Source of the DNA: Euperipatoides rowelli
Taxonomy: Eukaryota; Onychophora; Udeonychophora; Euonychophora; Peripatopsidae
Length of the DNA stretch: 26,986 nucleotides
Strand: one strand, 5' to 3'
NCBI GenBank assembly: GCA_003024985.2
Contig: PXIH01S0000810.1
Position numbers and translations under genes: made by a program. A model generated the notes under the pieces. The model was not told the origin of the DNA. It saw nothing but the letters and a program-made list of their open reading frames with translations, and ran no database searches. Positions 1-11,900 of the stretch are shown here, piece by piece (positions within the stretch are counted from its first letter, which is position 1; the number at the start of each line of letters is the position of its first letter).

Positions 1-567
1 TTGGCCTAATTATCCATAACCCTCTAAATCTTTTAGCATTTATTTTATTTGTATACCACTGTTAAAATTTTCAGTAAATCTAGATTTTAAATGTTTTTTA
101 CATTCTTTTGTCCTATATTTTAAAATAATATACTATAGATATTTATTGCCTTGAGTTAATTTAGGAAATAAATCAAAACTTTTTATAATGCTGCCTATGT
201 TTAAAACAATATCTACAATCTAAACTGGTTTACTTTCTGTGTGGGATTAAAGCCATGTTTTAAAGTTAACCAGTGCAATGATGAAATTTAAATTTTATAA
301 AAAAGCATTTAGACATTTCTCGGTTTACAAAGGTAAAATAAAAAAAAAATTCTTCATAAGCCAATGCTGTTAAACTAAATACCCCATATTTCCATTAATT
401 TAAATTGGAAAAATAATGTTCCTAATCTCCCAAATGATCTACAGTATTTTTCACCAAATATGCTAAAATATTGAATAATCTTTAATCAAAGATAACATTA
501 GTATCAATTCAAAAATAAGTCAATAAGTATCCTGTGACCTACTGTAATGTAATAAGAAGTTGGCACT

Positions 568-700
568 TACCAACCTTCGTGGACATTGGAGATGGTAGAA
601 TTGAAGTGGAGAGAGAGATGAAAGTGAGGGCAACTGAGTAGGTGTTAGGATGGCTAATGACTGCTGTTATTGAACTCCACTTTGATTTGATAATTTTCTG
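568..700 (+). pseudogene. Short coding-like fragment
   Basis: On the plus strand LPTFVDIGDGRIEVEREMKV RATE is followed by a stop and then VLGWLMTAVIELHFD in the same frame. The opposite strand is also open (HPNTYSVALTFISLSTSILP) and ends at a perfect G|GTAAGT. Both are too short to identify; a decayed repeat is the likeliest reading. Confidence 0.25.
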
Positions 701-1355
701 ATTTAGTCCTTACTGATGTAGTTCTAATACTCCTATATACTGTATATATAGGCTACTAACTTGTTAGCATAATTTCCAAAGTCAGAAGTTGGGAAATCCA
801 CCTTTGTAGGGGAAATCAGTTTTCCTATTATAAGGGAATTAATGTTTCACAGTATTAATATAATAAGCAGGATTCAATTTTTTCACTATTTATCATTAAT
901 GCAAAAAACTGGTTTAAACCAAATAACCTGGTTATTTTATTTTTTTTCTTCAAACCATCTTGCTAAAGGTAGAAGAGTGGCAGCTAGCTGAGACCTCAAC
1001 TAACAAAACCTCGATTTCTGTTGAGTTGCCGGAGGCTAAGCTATAACAAGATATTGTATCTAGATGGAAAATTAAAAGGCTTCTATGCTGAATAGATAAC
1101 AAAGAGCAAAACACCATTAATTCTGTTCTTTTTAACAATGTGAGGAGAGAGAGAGGATATCTTGTATGCACTTAAGAATGTGTCAATATGGTGGGTTTGA
1201 AAAATGTTATCATATCATTTAATGAGATAATATTGTTAACAACCTCGCTGGACTATAGTCTGTTGTTGTCCGTCATATTTGTATTTGTATTTAAGGGAAG
1301 ACAAATGCAATAGCTCTTCAATGTGCTGCCTACCATTTGTTGAATAAATTTCAAC

Positions 1356-1890
1356 TATGACATTGGTGGATCAAGCCTTCGTAAATGATTTCAAAACAAA
1401 AGTGGTTCAAGATCTGAAAAGTATTTTGGAAATACTATCAAAAAATTAAAAACTGCTAAAAGCAAGTGTGCAGTCGACTCGAATTTGATTCAGATATAGA
1501 ATACAAGGATGAGGATGACAATCTCAATGAGATCGAACATGTCCCCAATAACAAAAGCAAACCATTTCTAGAGATGTCATATGCTTCCAGAGCAAAAGAA
1601 GAGCAAGACAATAATCATGACAAAATTATGTTCTACCAATTAGAAAAGCGTTCAAATCAGGAAGATCCATTATTGTTGCAGATAATTCATTTATTTACAA
1701 ACAACAAATAGTCCCCAGTTCTTAATCATTCTGAGCAACTATGGGAGAAATTGAATAGCCAGAAATGGCACCTAAGCCAACATCTAAAAAGGCTCTACAT
1801 TGCTGTTCTTAAACAAGCTGCTAGGGTCGGCCAGATTCGATCTCCGATTAGGCTCATGTGGAAGTGCTTTCATGCTGCAATTAAAGACAA
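1356..1890 (+). pseudogene. Coding-like decayed segment, perhaps transposase-derived
   Basis: One frame is open from about 1460 to a stop at 1709-1711 (CSRLEFDSDIEYKDEDDN, then a lysine- and glutamate-rich stretch ending DPLLLQIIHLFTNNK). The same frame continues past that stop with SEQLWEKLNSQKWHLSQHLK and RLYIAVLKQAARVGQ. Just upstream another frame reads MTLVDQAFVNDFKTKVVQDL. The sequence looks like an old frameshifted protein gene and is somewhat like the C-terminal half of hAT-type transposases, but I cannot name it. Confidence 0.3.
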
Positions 1891-2662
1891 AAATTAGCAT
1901 AACAATAACTAGAGAATGCAGTCATGAAAATGTTATCCTTTACCAACAAATATTCAAAACAAAGAGTTTTACTCTGAATTTTTCTCCATTATAGCCTGTT
2001 AAAGTCATAAGTAAAATAAGTGATTTTAGTTAATTTAGTTTCTAATATTTTTCATTAATGTATTATTTTTAAACTATTTTACAATATTTTAAATATTGTA
2101 CTACTGTAATAAAAGAAAAATGCTTCCATCATTTAATAAAGATACTGTAAGTTTAGAATAAACTTAAAATTGAGAGCAGTTGACCTCAACCTGTTGTACA
2201 ATTTTTTTTTTTTTTGATTGGGGGGGGGGNACTGTATAATTAGCTTTGTACTTATAAAAGGTTTCTCCTTTATTCCTTCTTTGTCATTACTTTTTGAGAG
2301 AGGTAGCCACCATCATTAGGTGACTACCAGCTCTCTGTGTGTCCAGTCCATGGACTTTTGTGTTATTTGTTTATTATTTCTAGTATGCCAACTAACCACT
2401 TAGCTAGTCGGTAATACTTATCAGTGTAGCAGATTTATTTACACAGAATAAAAAGAGAGTTAACTATTTACCGTAACCAGTTTTTGTTTCCTGCTCATTT
2501 TCAAACACATATTATTAATTCATTAGTTAGCCAGTTTTTATGCCGGATAGCAGTACCGCAGCAAACAAGTAACGAGGCTGAAGAAAATGGAAGCGGATTA
2601 TACTTCCAGTTTTTAACATTATCCTCTCCGCTATGCATTATTTCACATTCTCTAACGACCTG

Positions 2663-2679
2663 AGGCCCCCTGGGGGGCT
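2663..2679. repeat. GC-rich dyad AGGCCCCCTGGGGGGCT
   Basis: A 17-base near-palindrome of C and G runs in otherwise AT-rich sequence, followed by TAGG. It could be a subterminal hairpin of a decayed mobile element, but no second end is visible. Confidence 0.4.
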
Positions 2680-3248
2680 AGGTTTGTTACAATATATTTC
2701 GTGAGATACAGAATTCATTCCATCAAACGTCGGTCAAATAATTATTTCCGAGATCTATTTAAAAAAAAAAAAAAATATTTAAAAGGGAGTGAATTTTTTT
2801 TTTTTTAAATAGGCACATTAAAATTTTTTTTTTTTTTAATAAAGCCAGAGATTTCATTTTCTCCAAGAATAGAATAACTAACTAGTGTAAAAAAAATCTC
2901 AAAAATCAAAATATGAACAAAATTAAGGCAAAACAATTTTTTTTTTTTTTTACAGAAGGCTAAATTTGGGCAGTCTGGAGGGCTTGACAAATAAAAAAAA
3001 CTGTCAGTACAGAAAAAATTATAAAAGCAGCTTACAAAACCTATTTCGAAATAATGTAAAAATGTTACCCATTGCAGAAAGATAAATTATTATTGTTGTG
3101 GCTAGAATAGGAGACTTCATATTCATATTGGGAAGTGTTTACTGTTGTGCATGTTTCATGTTAATCCACATATAATTAAAAAAAAAAAAGAAAATCTTAG
3201 ACCAGATTAAAATACATGGTTACCTGTAAGTCTAATCTAGGGTTGCCC

Positions 3249-3506
3249 ATAAAATAAATTACAATAGCCTAACCGGAACACTATAATATATTAACATTTT
3301 TAATTATTGCTATGCTTATCATGATACATTGCTTTTAACATTAATTATTGCTATTCACATTATTGCTGATATATTATTTATAAAATAAATTACAATAATC
3401 TAATAGAAACACTACATTATATCAACNTTTTTAATTATTGATATGCTTATTAATCCGATACTTTCTTTTTCCACTAATTACTGCTGACATATTTTTAGTA
3501 TTATTT
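3249..3506. repeat. Diverged tandem duplication, ~130-bp unit
   Basis: Unit 1 (3249-3379) and unit 2 (3380-3506) both start ATAAAATAAATTACAATA. They share AACACTA, TTTTTAATTATTG, TATGCTTAT and CTGA(T/C)ATAT in order, with many substitutions. The N at 3427 is inside unit 2. Confidence 0.75.
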
Positions 3507-4385
3507 ATAAGGTTTATTCCTCTGCATCTTCTGTTGGATTGATATGTCATTCCAGTTCTTGATTTAAATAAGCTTAATGCAGTAGTGTGTCTAAGGCACA
3601 GTCTGCATCAAGTCAGGCACCTCTGCCATAAGAGCTCCAATTATGTTTAAAAATTATTATTTTATTCTTGGAATTAACATTTTGTATTGAGAAAATAATT
3701 CAACAAGTAATTAATTGGTTGGNAGATTTCTGAAATAACACCCGCAAGACAAAGCATTTTATTCCTACATCCCAAAACTAAAATTCTGAACCATAAGTTT
3801 AATTATGTTCAATGGCCGTTTCTGGAATAATGGGTGCTAGGAGCATATTAGCAGACACTACATGAGCGCTAACCTAATTATCAATAAATATTTTTTTTTT
3901 AAATTTTTTAATATTACTTTTGAACTTAACAAATAAAAACACCCAACAAATGTTAAAATTTGTTACTTTCATACTTTTACAATTTATAAAATAACTTCAG
4001 ATTTAACAAGTTTTTTTTTTTTAAATTATTATTTATAGGCCTAAATTTTATTACCAGTATTATTTTTTAATTAATTCTATTTTAATTTTTGTTTTCAAAA
4101 ATTATTTGCACAAGGTGCTAATAAAACCATTAGTCTAATGCACTAAATACAGTAAATAAAAATATATTAGCCAAATTTTTTAGGCTATTTAAAAAAAAAA
4201 AATTTAAATAAATTTCCTAATGGAAACTGCGTTTATTTACAATATAGGCTACAAGATATGATACAGTCTTCTTATAAACGGATACAACAGTGATACTAGT
4301 ATTTTCGATCATGTTCGTTAGCCTTTATCTTATTCCGTTTCCTTGTCCATTATAATTTTTAATTCCATAGAAAGTAAAGTCCAAT

Positions 4386-4418
4386 TATAGTATATACATG
4401 TACTGTATATATACTATA
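4386..4418. repeat. AT-rich inverted repeat
   Basis: TATAGTATATA and TATATACTATA flank CATGTACTG, giving a 33-base hairpin-capable sequence. It contains one TACTGTA heptamer. Probably simple-sequence drift. Confidence 0.6.
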
Positions 4419-5807
4419 TATAACCTGGATGAATATAACCCATAGTCCACATACCTTCAGAGAAAAAAAATTTAAATGAATGTATAGTTAGCTTTTTAAT
4501 TGCTTTGTTCAATATCTTAGTCTTATCAAATGTTGCCAATGTTAAAGATTGTTAACACTCTTTCCTAATTTCAAAGTATTCATGTTATGTGACATGTAGA
4601 CTCGATTACAGACGCCATTGTCCAAATGCATTTGAAATGTTAATAGTAATTTTGTTTATTTAGATGTTTAATGTAATATGCAAAAAAAACTAAAAGTGCT
4701 GATTCTAGTAGCAATTATACTTGAACTGAATTTTATTATATTAAATTCCAATTATTTAGAAAATACAGTAAATACACTATTTTTATACTAAGAATAAGAG
4801 TAACAAATAAAATAAAATTCGCAATTTACAATAGTAATTTTTCTTGTTAATGCCACAATTTCTTTAGATGTTGAAAAAAAAAAAAAAAGGCAAGCATATT
4901 ATAAAGATTCAGTTTAGAGTAGAAATTACTGAGTCGCAACTGCACTGATATAGCATTGCTTCCGACACTTTTTATGGTATTAAAAAAATTGTACCAGGAA
5001 TGTTTGAGTTGCTGAATTTCAAAAATTTAGATCAAGATTTTGCAAAATAATCCCCAGGGTATTATTAAATAGATGCTAAGGCCTTCAAGATTTAATTAAC
5101 TTAAACATATAAATTATGAATATTAATAACAATTTATATCCCATTAACAACAAAGTAAATGTTTGCTAGTCAATCNGGGGGGGGGGAGGAGGAAAGGGAG
5201 GAGCTATTCAGGATAAAGTTGTTCCACACTTTCTGCACTTGTTGGCCTACTAAATTTTAATCCTTTTTGACGATTTAAGTGGAATAAGTATTGTTTAGGC
5301 AAATATAATTTATTCTTTATCATAATCTAAAGCTATCAAAATATGCGAAACAGGATAATATTGAATAATGGAGTTTGTGGATAACACTACTATTAGCTAA
5401 ATAGTAAGTATTGGAGCATTATACGACTCTTTTCAGTTTTATTTTCAAAATACTAAGATTAATTATTGTCACATTTTCATGTGATAATAATTGAATATGG
5501 TAAATGATTAAGTTTGTGTATCTATCAGCATTAAAAAAAAAACAAAGAACAGTAAATGCTTCATTTTGAAAAGTGTTTTCAGGATTGGGAAACACTTTGG
5601 AGATATGTGATCCTAATGTGTAATTACTGCAGCTGGTAGCCCAGGACAATCTCCAATCGTCAGAAATTTTGCGATGGGTATTTTATTCATTCAAAGAGAA
5701 AATACATATAATTTACACCTGAAGGATTTGCTATATAATAGTGTTTCATTTAGAGAACTGTCGAGATCAAAATAATTGGATAGCAATTAGAAAGCGTGAT
5801 AACTTAC

Positions 5808-5951
5808 TTCATCATCTCCTTTCTCAACAAAGTAAATATAGTTGTTAAGAATCTCCACAAACAACTGAACTTGAACTGAAGGATCCATGCACTGATTTGC
5901 AATGCGTACACCTTTTTTTAAACATTCCATTACACGTTTACCATCATGCAA
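5808..5951 (-). CDS. VPS35: VPS35 exon, last one visible (human ~690-737)
   Basis: A 48-codon exon, phase 0 at both ends, encoding [40 protein letters not shown] and FVEKGDDE. The acceptor is TTCTTTTAG and the donor GAA|GTAAGT. Human VPS35 continues with VTIQVLNQLIQKIREDLPN to the stop, about 58 residues. I did not find that exon between 1 and 5807, so it probably lies to the left of the window. Confidence 0.96.
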
Positions 5952-8900
5952 CTAAAAGAATTAAATAAAAATATTCTGAAAAATATTTTTAAAAACGTGA
6001 TATTTTATGAAAAAAATATTTCAAATAAAAAGCAAAATATTAGCAAAAAAAAAAAAAAAAAATCAATTATAGTTTATATTCACTTTAAATTCCTTTCTAA
6101 TATTCTACATCAAACAAAATTTATTTTTGTTCACCTCTTTTCCATTAGAAACAATTGTTTTTCCTGACCAAAAAAGATGAGAACAAATGGCTACTCCTCT
6201 ACACTGGTCTGGTTTCTTGAGCAATTTTGAAGCTGCTAGTGCACACTGAGTTCGTAAAGGTTCATGGTTCTCTTCCCCAAAACAGGCCATTCTCTCAAAT
6301 GTGGCAATTATGAGTGTAATGGCAGATAATTGGGATTTACTATCACTAATTTCATCTTCATAGAGTGAAAATGCCTAACAAAGCCAGAAAAAATTGAAAA
6401 TTTATAACGTATATTAAAAAAAAAAAGAAAAACTCAATCAGAAATAAAAGAATAAGAATTTCTCACTTGTGAAAAAAACTCATAAGCTACAGATTCATGA
6501 TTTTCAAAGCCAATTTCTCCTCCAGCAATGGCTCCTTGGAGAAAGAGACGAAGAGGTAACTCTGCCAGTTCAGCTTTTATTAATGCACTAATTGTCTGAT
6601 GGCAAAATTGAAAAATCTTCTGACATTTTTTTTCCCATTTATCATCCTAAAAAATATGTACAGTGTATATATAAAAAAAATTAGACATATGAGATTTTTT
6701 AAATTCTGAGTAATGAAACTTTGACTTCAATTAATTATCTTAATTTAAGAAATAATCTTACTTCATCTTTCAATTCTTTATATTTGTAAGCCAATTTATA
6801 GGCTGCAAAAATTAATGGTGGAAGTGTATACTTGATTCTCTTGTTTCCACCAGCACCAAAATGCTTCCGAGCAGTGTTAAGAATCTAAAATGAACAAATT
6901 TGATAATTGTAAAGCTCTAATTAGATTACAGTGAATCTACAATACTGTAGCTTAAAATATTAAACAGTTAATTTTTATATAATAGTTTCTAAAAATCCTA
7001 CTTTATTTGGTTTAAAACTGATATTTTTCTATACGTTTATTTATACAGTAATATAGTGTGAACTTTATATATAGTATGTTCTGTATATACAGTATAAAAC
7101 CTACTGTCTATACAGTATGTTGTCATAAATGTTATTTAATGGGTTTTCTCTCTCCTGCATAATTCAACAATGTGGAAAACTTTTTAAATTTGCTCCAGTC
7201 ACTTTAGTTTGCTATTTTCTATCACAACATTATCATCTGTTTACAATAATGGACTGTGGAAGAAAATAGCTTTGTGAAAACACGGTTTGCTTATTGATTG
7301 AAATTTGTGAATGGAATAGTCACCAATAGATGACATGTACTAAAAAGTGTCATATTATTTTATTTAGCATACTGTATATTTAAAAACACTCCTATACCTG
7401 TACTTTAAATACTTGAAAAAAAAAATAAAAAATTTATTCATCTTTCTCTTTAATAAGCCTAATCATATTTTTATGATACTAACTTTTTTTTTAGCTTTAA
7501 AACGAGTTAAAAAAAAAAAACTTTAAATGCTATTTAACCTTATCCTAAGAAACTTATCCTTTTCAATAAGACATAGTGCTGTTATCATGTAAAAACAGGA
7601 TATCAAGTTAGTGATTTATAAAATATATTATTTTTAAAACTTTATTTAAACTTACAATGATACAGAAGATACTTCTAGATGTTTAGAAAAAATATTGTTT
7701 TTATCCCTTTTATTATTTTCAATAAGAATTTTCAAAGCAAGCTTTTGAAAATTAAGTCTTGTAGTTTAATTAAAACAGATAAAAGATAACTCATAAAGCT
7801 TTATCATCATTTCTGTTTACAGAAAATCAACCAAACTGCCAATTAAACTCAAATATAAAAAGACTTACAGGTATTACTGTCTGGTTGATATGGTCCATTT
7901 ACTCAACATAATTTATTAAAACCCACACACACAAAAAAAAAAAAAGTTTGAAAAAAAAAATCAGAAATGTCTTAAAAAGATACAGTATATGATGTTAAGT
8001 TCAATTGAAATTTTTTTTTTTTTTTCGATTTAATCATGTATCTCTTAAAAAGTGTGTTATCAATGGTATTTTTAACTTTAATTTAGTTTTATTTTTTCCC
8101 AAAAAATGTATGTTTAATTCATCAAATTTTCTTATTTCATTTAAAAAGATGTGAAAATCTAAGTTTTATACAATGGAAAAGACTGAATACGCCATCATCA
8201 TTATATCATCTTAAACAGAAATCAAAGTAAACATATGGTGTTTGCTTTGATTTATGTTTAAGATGATGTAATAGATGACATGTTTGTTCTTCTCTAACAT
8301 TGTATAAAACTTAGATGTTAACAACTTTTTTAACCCTTTCACTATTTATTTATTTTTTTGGATTTTTCAAGTGGGTCTGAAATTTTGACTTTAAGGTGGT
8401 CTAATAAATACATTTTAAAACATTTAGGAATAAACTTATACATTTTTAAAATTGAAATTTAATGCAGATTTTNAAATCATTAGATGATTTGATTTATCGG
8501 AATCAATAAAAAAGAAATATGATTTACTTTGTATTACCTAGTAAAATTTAGTATGATTTTTTATTTTAATGTGGAATTTTCAAATGTTTATCAATCTAAT
8601 TGAAACATTAAAATTAGTAATGGTGTACTATTAATGTACTTAGTTCTTTACATTAAATGTTCTCAATTCTTAACAGTACTGTATTTGTTATAACTAAGGA
8701 AAATTATATATCGTACAACTATTTTAAAAATAAAATGTTTATTTAAGTTAAAACAAAATAATCATAAAATGTCAGGTATGATAATTCTAAATTCATATGG
8801 TAATAAAACAATAATTTCCTTAACAACACGGATTGCTTATCAAGATATAGATATCAAGTATTAGAGATTATAAATCAAGGGTTATAATCTAGTAGAGATA

Positions 8901-11900
8901 GAGTCCATGTTATATTTCTTCTAAGTTATAACTTCAAACAATTGCTTATGTAGGTAAAACTTGATTCAGGTCAGTAGAAGATAGTTTACGCAAAGCGTTT
9001 CAGAATCTAGTTAATCTTTCCAACTTATGCACAGCCTAACATATCTTTATTTTTTATGGTAAGAAACAATGGATGATGATGATCAAAAAATCTAGCAGAA
9101 CTTCTGTTATGCAAATCTTTTACATTATAGAACTAGGCCAGTCTGATTAAAAATAATTATTAGAAATAATTTATGATTGTTTTTAAAAACCTTCACTTCA
9201 TTTCATTAATTTTCACTTGCTTGGGTTTGACAGATTTTCTTAACATTTCTTGAATCATATGTACTCATTTCAACCCAAAATAATTCAAAACTTCATACCC
9301 TGAGAACAAAAAAATTTGTTGGAATCTTTTTCTTCCTATAAATTTAAATGTCTGAACAAATATTGCTGCTAGGACATTGGTTGTGTAGTGATATAGTGAA
9401 ATTAGTTGTTGGGTGTTCTCAAATCCCAGAACCTTGGGAGATCGTCCTGTTAGCTGGTACGTCGAGCCATCCCTGCTTTCCCAAAATAAAATTGTAAACC
9501 ATTATCATTCATACAACTTATGTATTATGAAGGTGTTTGTTGAAGGCTCACAGTTGTCTTTAGTCAAAATACCAAATACCGTACCATCCCATCTTGAGCA
9601 GAAAGAAACTAGCTCATTTGAATATTAAAAGATAACCAGCCATATTTCAAGAATTGCAACTAGAAAAGAATGCTGGATCCTTTGAAGTTTTCTATAGCTA
9701 TTACTGTCTTAGCAAATAGAAAACCCAATATGCAAAAAAGGAAAACAACTTCAGTTTTCTCTCTGGATCATACTTTCTAATGAAAATGAATTACAGAATC
9801 TCTTAAAGAAAGTTTTAGTCACCCATAAATTCCATAATACAGTATATCTGTTAAATAAATTATCATATTAGTAATACTATGCAAAAATGAGTCAAATGGT
9901 TGCACCTCCACATTGGTAGAATAATTCTTTATAACAAAATTTGTTGCTGCTGGTTATAATAAATGTATATGGCTAAATCACTTAAGTGGTCTATCCTTTT
10001 ATTATTCTGACTGAAATTAGAACAGCACAGTTATCTTCAGAAATTTTATATTATTCATCAAAAAGATGAGCAAAAAAAAAAATGTTTTTATACTAGGCTA
10101 ATGCATTGAAAAAGAAAAATATATATTTTCATTTGATTTGACATTTAAATTAAATTAAGCAAAGTAATCTGTTTAACACATACCATAATCAATTTTAATT
10201 TTTAATATAAATGGTATATGTTGTTTATTTTAAAAAATTATTTGAAAGAAACAAATATTATGCTAATAAATTTGAGAAGTATTTTTCCTCCACTTACAGT
10301 TGAATATTGAGATTGCCAAAGATTTCCACTGTTGTTTCTAGGACTTTATCTACATAATCAACCCTATCAGGATAACACTTCATTGCTAGGTTGATAAGTG
10401 AAACTTGCAACGATACAACATCTTCAGGTGGCATATCCTGCCTAGACTACAACATTGAAACAAAAACATATTAAAGAAATAATTTATTTAGTTTTCTTTT
10501 AATAAATATTCTTTTAAAATCTAAAAATAACCATAAAATTTTAATCAGTACTAAAAACACTTTAATCTAAAAAAAAAAAAAACTATGCAAAAATGAATTT
10601 TTTTTTATGTGAAGGAGGTGATCATACACACATTACATTTTAACATAAAAAATTAATTTCTGTGACATTAAATATGTTTCAGGATCCAATAGACAACTTT
10701 ATCAGAATAAAAATAGAGCAAAAACATAAAATATGGAGTTTACTCTATAGACTAATGAAAATTTGTTTTCGACTATGATTCAAGTGTAGAATATTGAAAT
10801 TAGACCTAAAAAAAATGTTTAAGCAGTTTTTTGTGTAGCAAAAACTTTAATAAATAGCAATGGAATTTCCATCTTATTTTTAATAGTATTTTTGATTGGA
10901 AATAAATAATGCTTTTCTACCCTCCCCCCAAGGAAAAAAAAAATAGGAAATGAGAAACAAAAAGCCTCAAACAGCAAATTTATCAATTCTTTAATTTAGA
11001 AAAAAAAAATGAAGAGCTCATATTACATTTATCTATAGTACATTATATTATTTAACAGTTGAATTAGTCAAGTCTTTCTAATAATTCATTTCTACCTAGG
11101 TGTGATGCACTGAATTAAACATACTAAGAAAATGACTGACTGTCTATAATAGATAGTTCTATACCTATGCTAATAGAAAGCTGGCTTAGGATGTATTCAA
11201 AATAATGATTTAATTTTAATAAAATTAAATTAAGAGTACTGGAGAAAACTTCCTTGGTAAATTAATAAAATATGGCCAACATTTTGATTTCTCAACGCAT
11301 CATAATGCCATTCTTTAGAAGTGTCTCTTTCTTTCAATAGTTATAAATAGTTTGAGGTGGTCCAAGAAAATAGCATCAAATATCTGTTGTTATAGGTTAA
11401 ATTATACAATTTTAATAGATGAATGATAACTAAAAATGGATGTGTAAAAGATTTCAAAATAAAAACTGCACATGTAAGTCTGCATTGTGCAATGTTGCAG
11501 CCATACATTTGCTTTTAGTACCACTTACAAAAAGGGTCAAGAAAACGATAATTCAAACTTATAAACATCAAGAAAACGATAATTCAAACTTATAAACATA
11601 AAAAATAAATTCTAAACAAATAATTATGATTTAATATCGTTGTGGACAAAAATAATCCTAAAGAGTTTTAATTGTTTTCATATGACGTTTTCAAAGGCAT
11701 TTTACCAAGGTTAGTCTAAAATATAATTTAGACTAAATTAGTTATAAAGAGGGATAAAATAAATTTTAGGCCAGTTTTATTAAAATAAAGTTAGGCAAGC
11801 GATTTTTTTTCTTAAGCTGCTTATCAAAACATCTCATTTGATAAAATTTAAGAGTGGCGAGATTAGTAAAGCTAGCATCAAGATTTAATTCTTTATCAGT

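Larger units (their letters stand above)
1..5807. other. Probable last VPS35 intron; AT-rich, repeat-bearing, no confirmed gene
   Basis: No VPS35 C-terminal exon and no other recognisable gene. The stretch holds two coding-like but broken fragments (about 568-700 and 1356-1890), a GC-rich dyad at 2663-2679, a diverged tandem duplication at 3249-3506, an AT hairpin at 4386-4418, many A/T homopolymers, and N bases at 2230, 3427, 3723 and 5176, two of them touching poly(G) runs. Whether all of it is intron, or part lies beyond the gene, cannot be settled from this window. Confidence 0.6.
6885..10297. other. Defective VPS35 intron region that should contain two exons
   Basis: Protein order requires the exons for human residues about 388-456 and 457-508 between these limits, and neither is here. 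The region has an N at 8473, a 185-bp foldback MITE (8145-8329), and a less AT-rich patch at about 9400-9640 with no recognised product. The N is a plausible contig junction from which sequence is missing. Confidence 0.6.

Noticed and set aside
5419-5649. Minus-strand 76-residue frame as the missing VPS35 C-terminal exon.
   Set aside because: It does not match the expected VLNQLIQKIREDLP region and reads as random AT-rich translation.
5946-6167. Plus-strand 73-residue open frame.
   Set aside because: It overlaps VPS35 exons and an intron on the other strand and is mostly lysine, asparagine, isoleucine and phenylalanine, as expected from AT-rich sequence.
7861-7910. Candidate for the missing VPS35 exon: a GTAAGT donor at 7865 following [10 protein letters not shown] on the minus strand.
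   Set aside because: The residues do not match the expected LLKIPVD to SQDQ segment and an upstream stop leaves it far too short.
9350-9640. Possible tRNA-derived SINE or small gene: a less AT-rich patch with TGTTCTCAAATCCCAGAACC resembling a tRNA B box.
   Set aside because: No convincing A box at the right spacing, no poly(A) tail or target duplication, and the open frame (from 9413) resembles nothing. Left as unexplained sequence.
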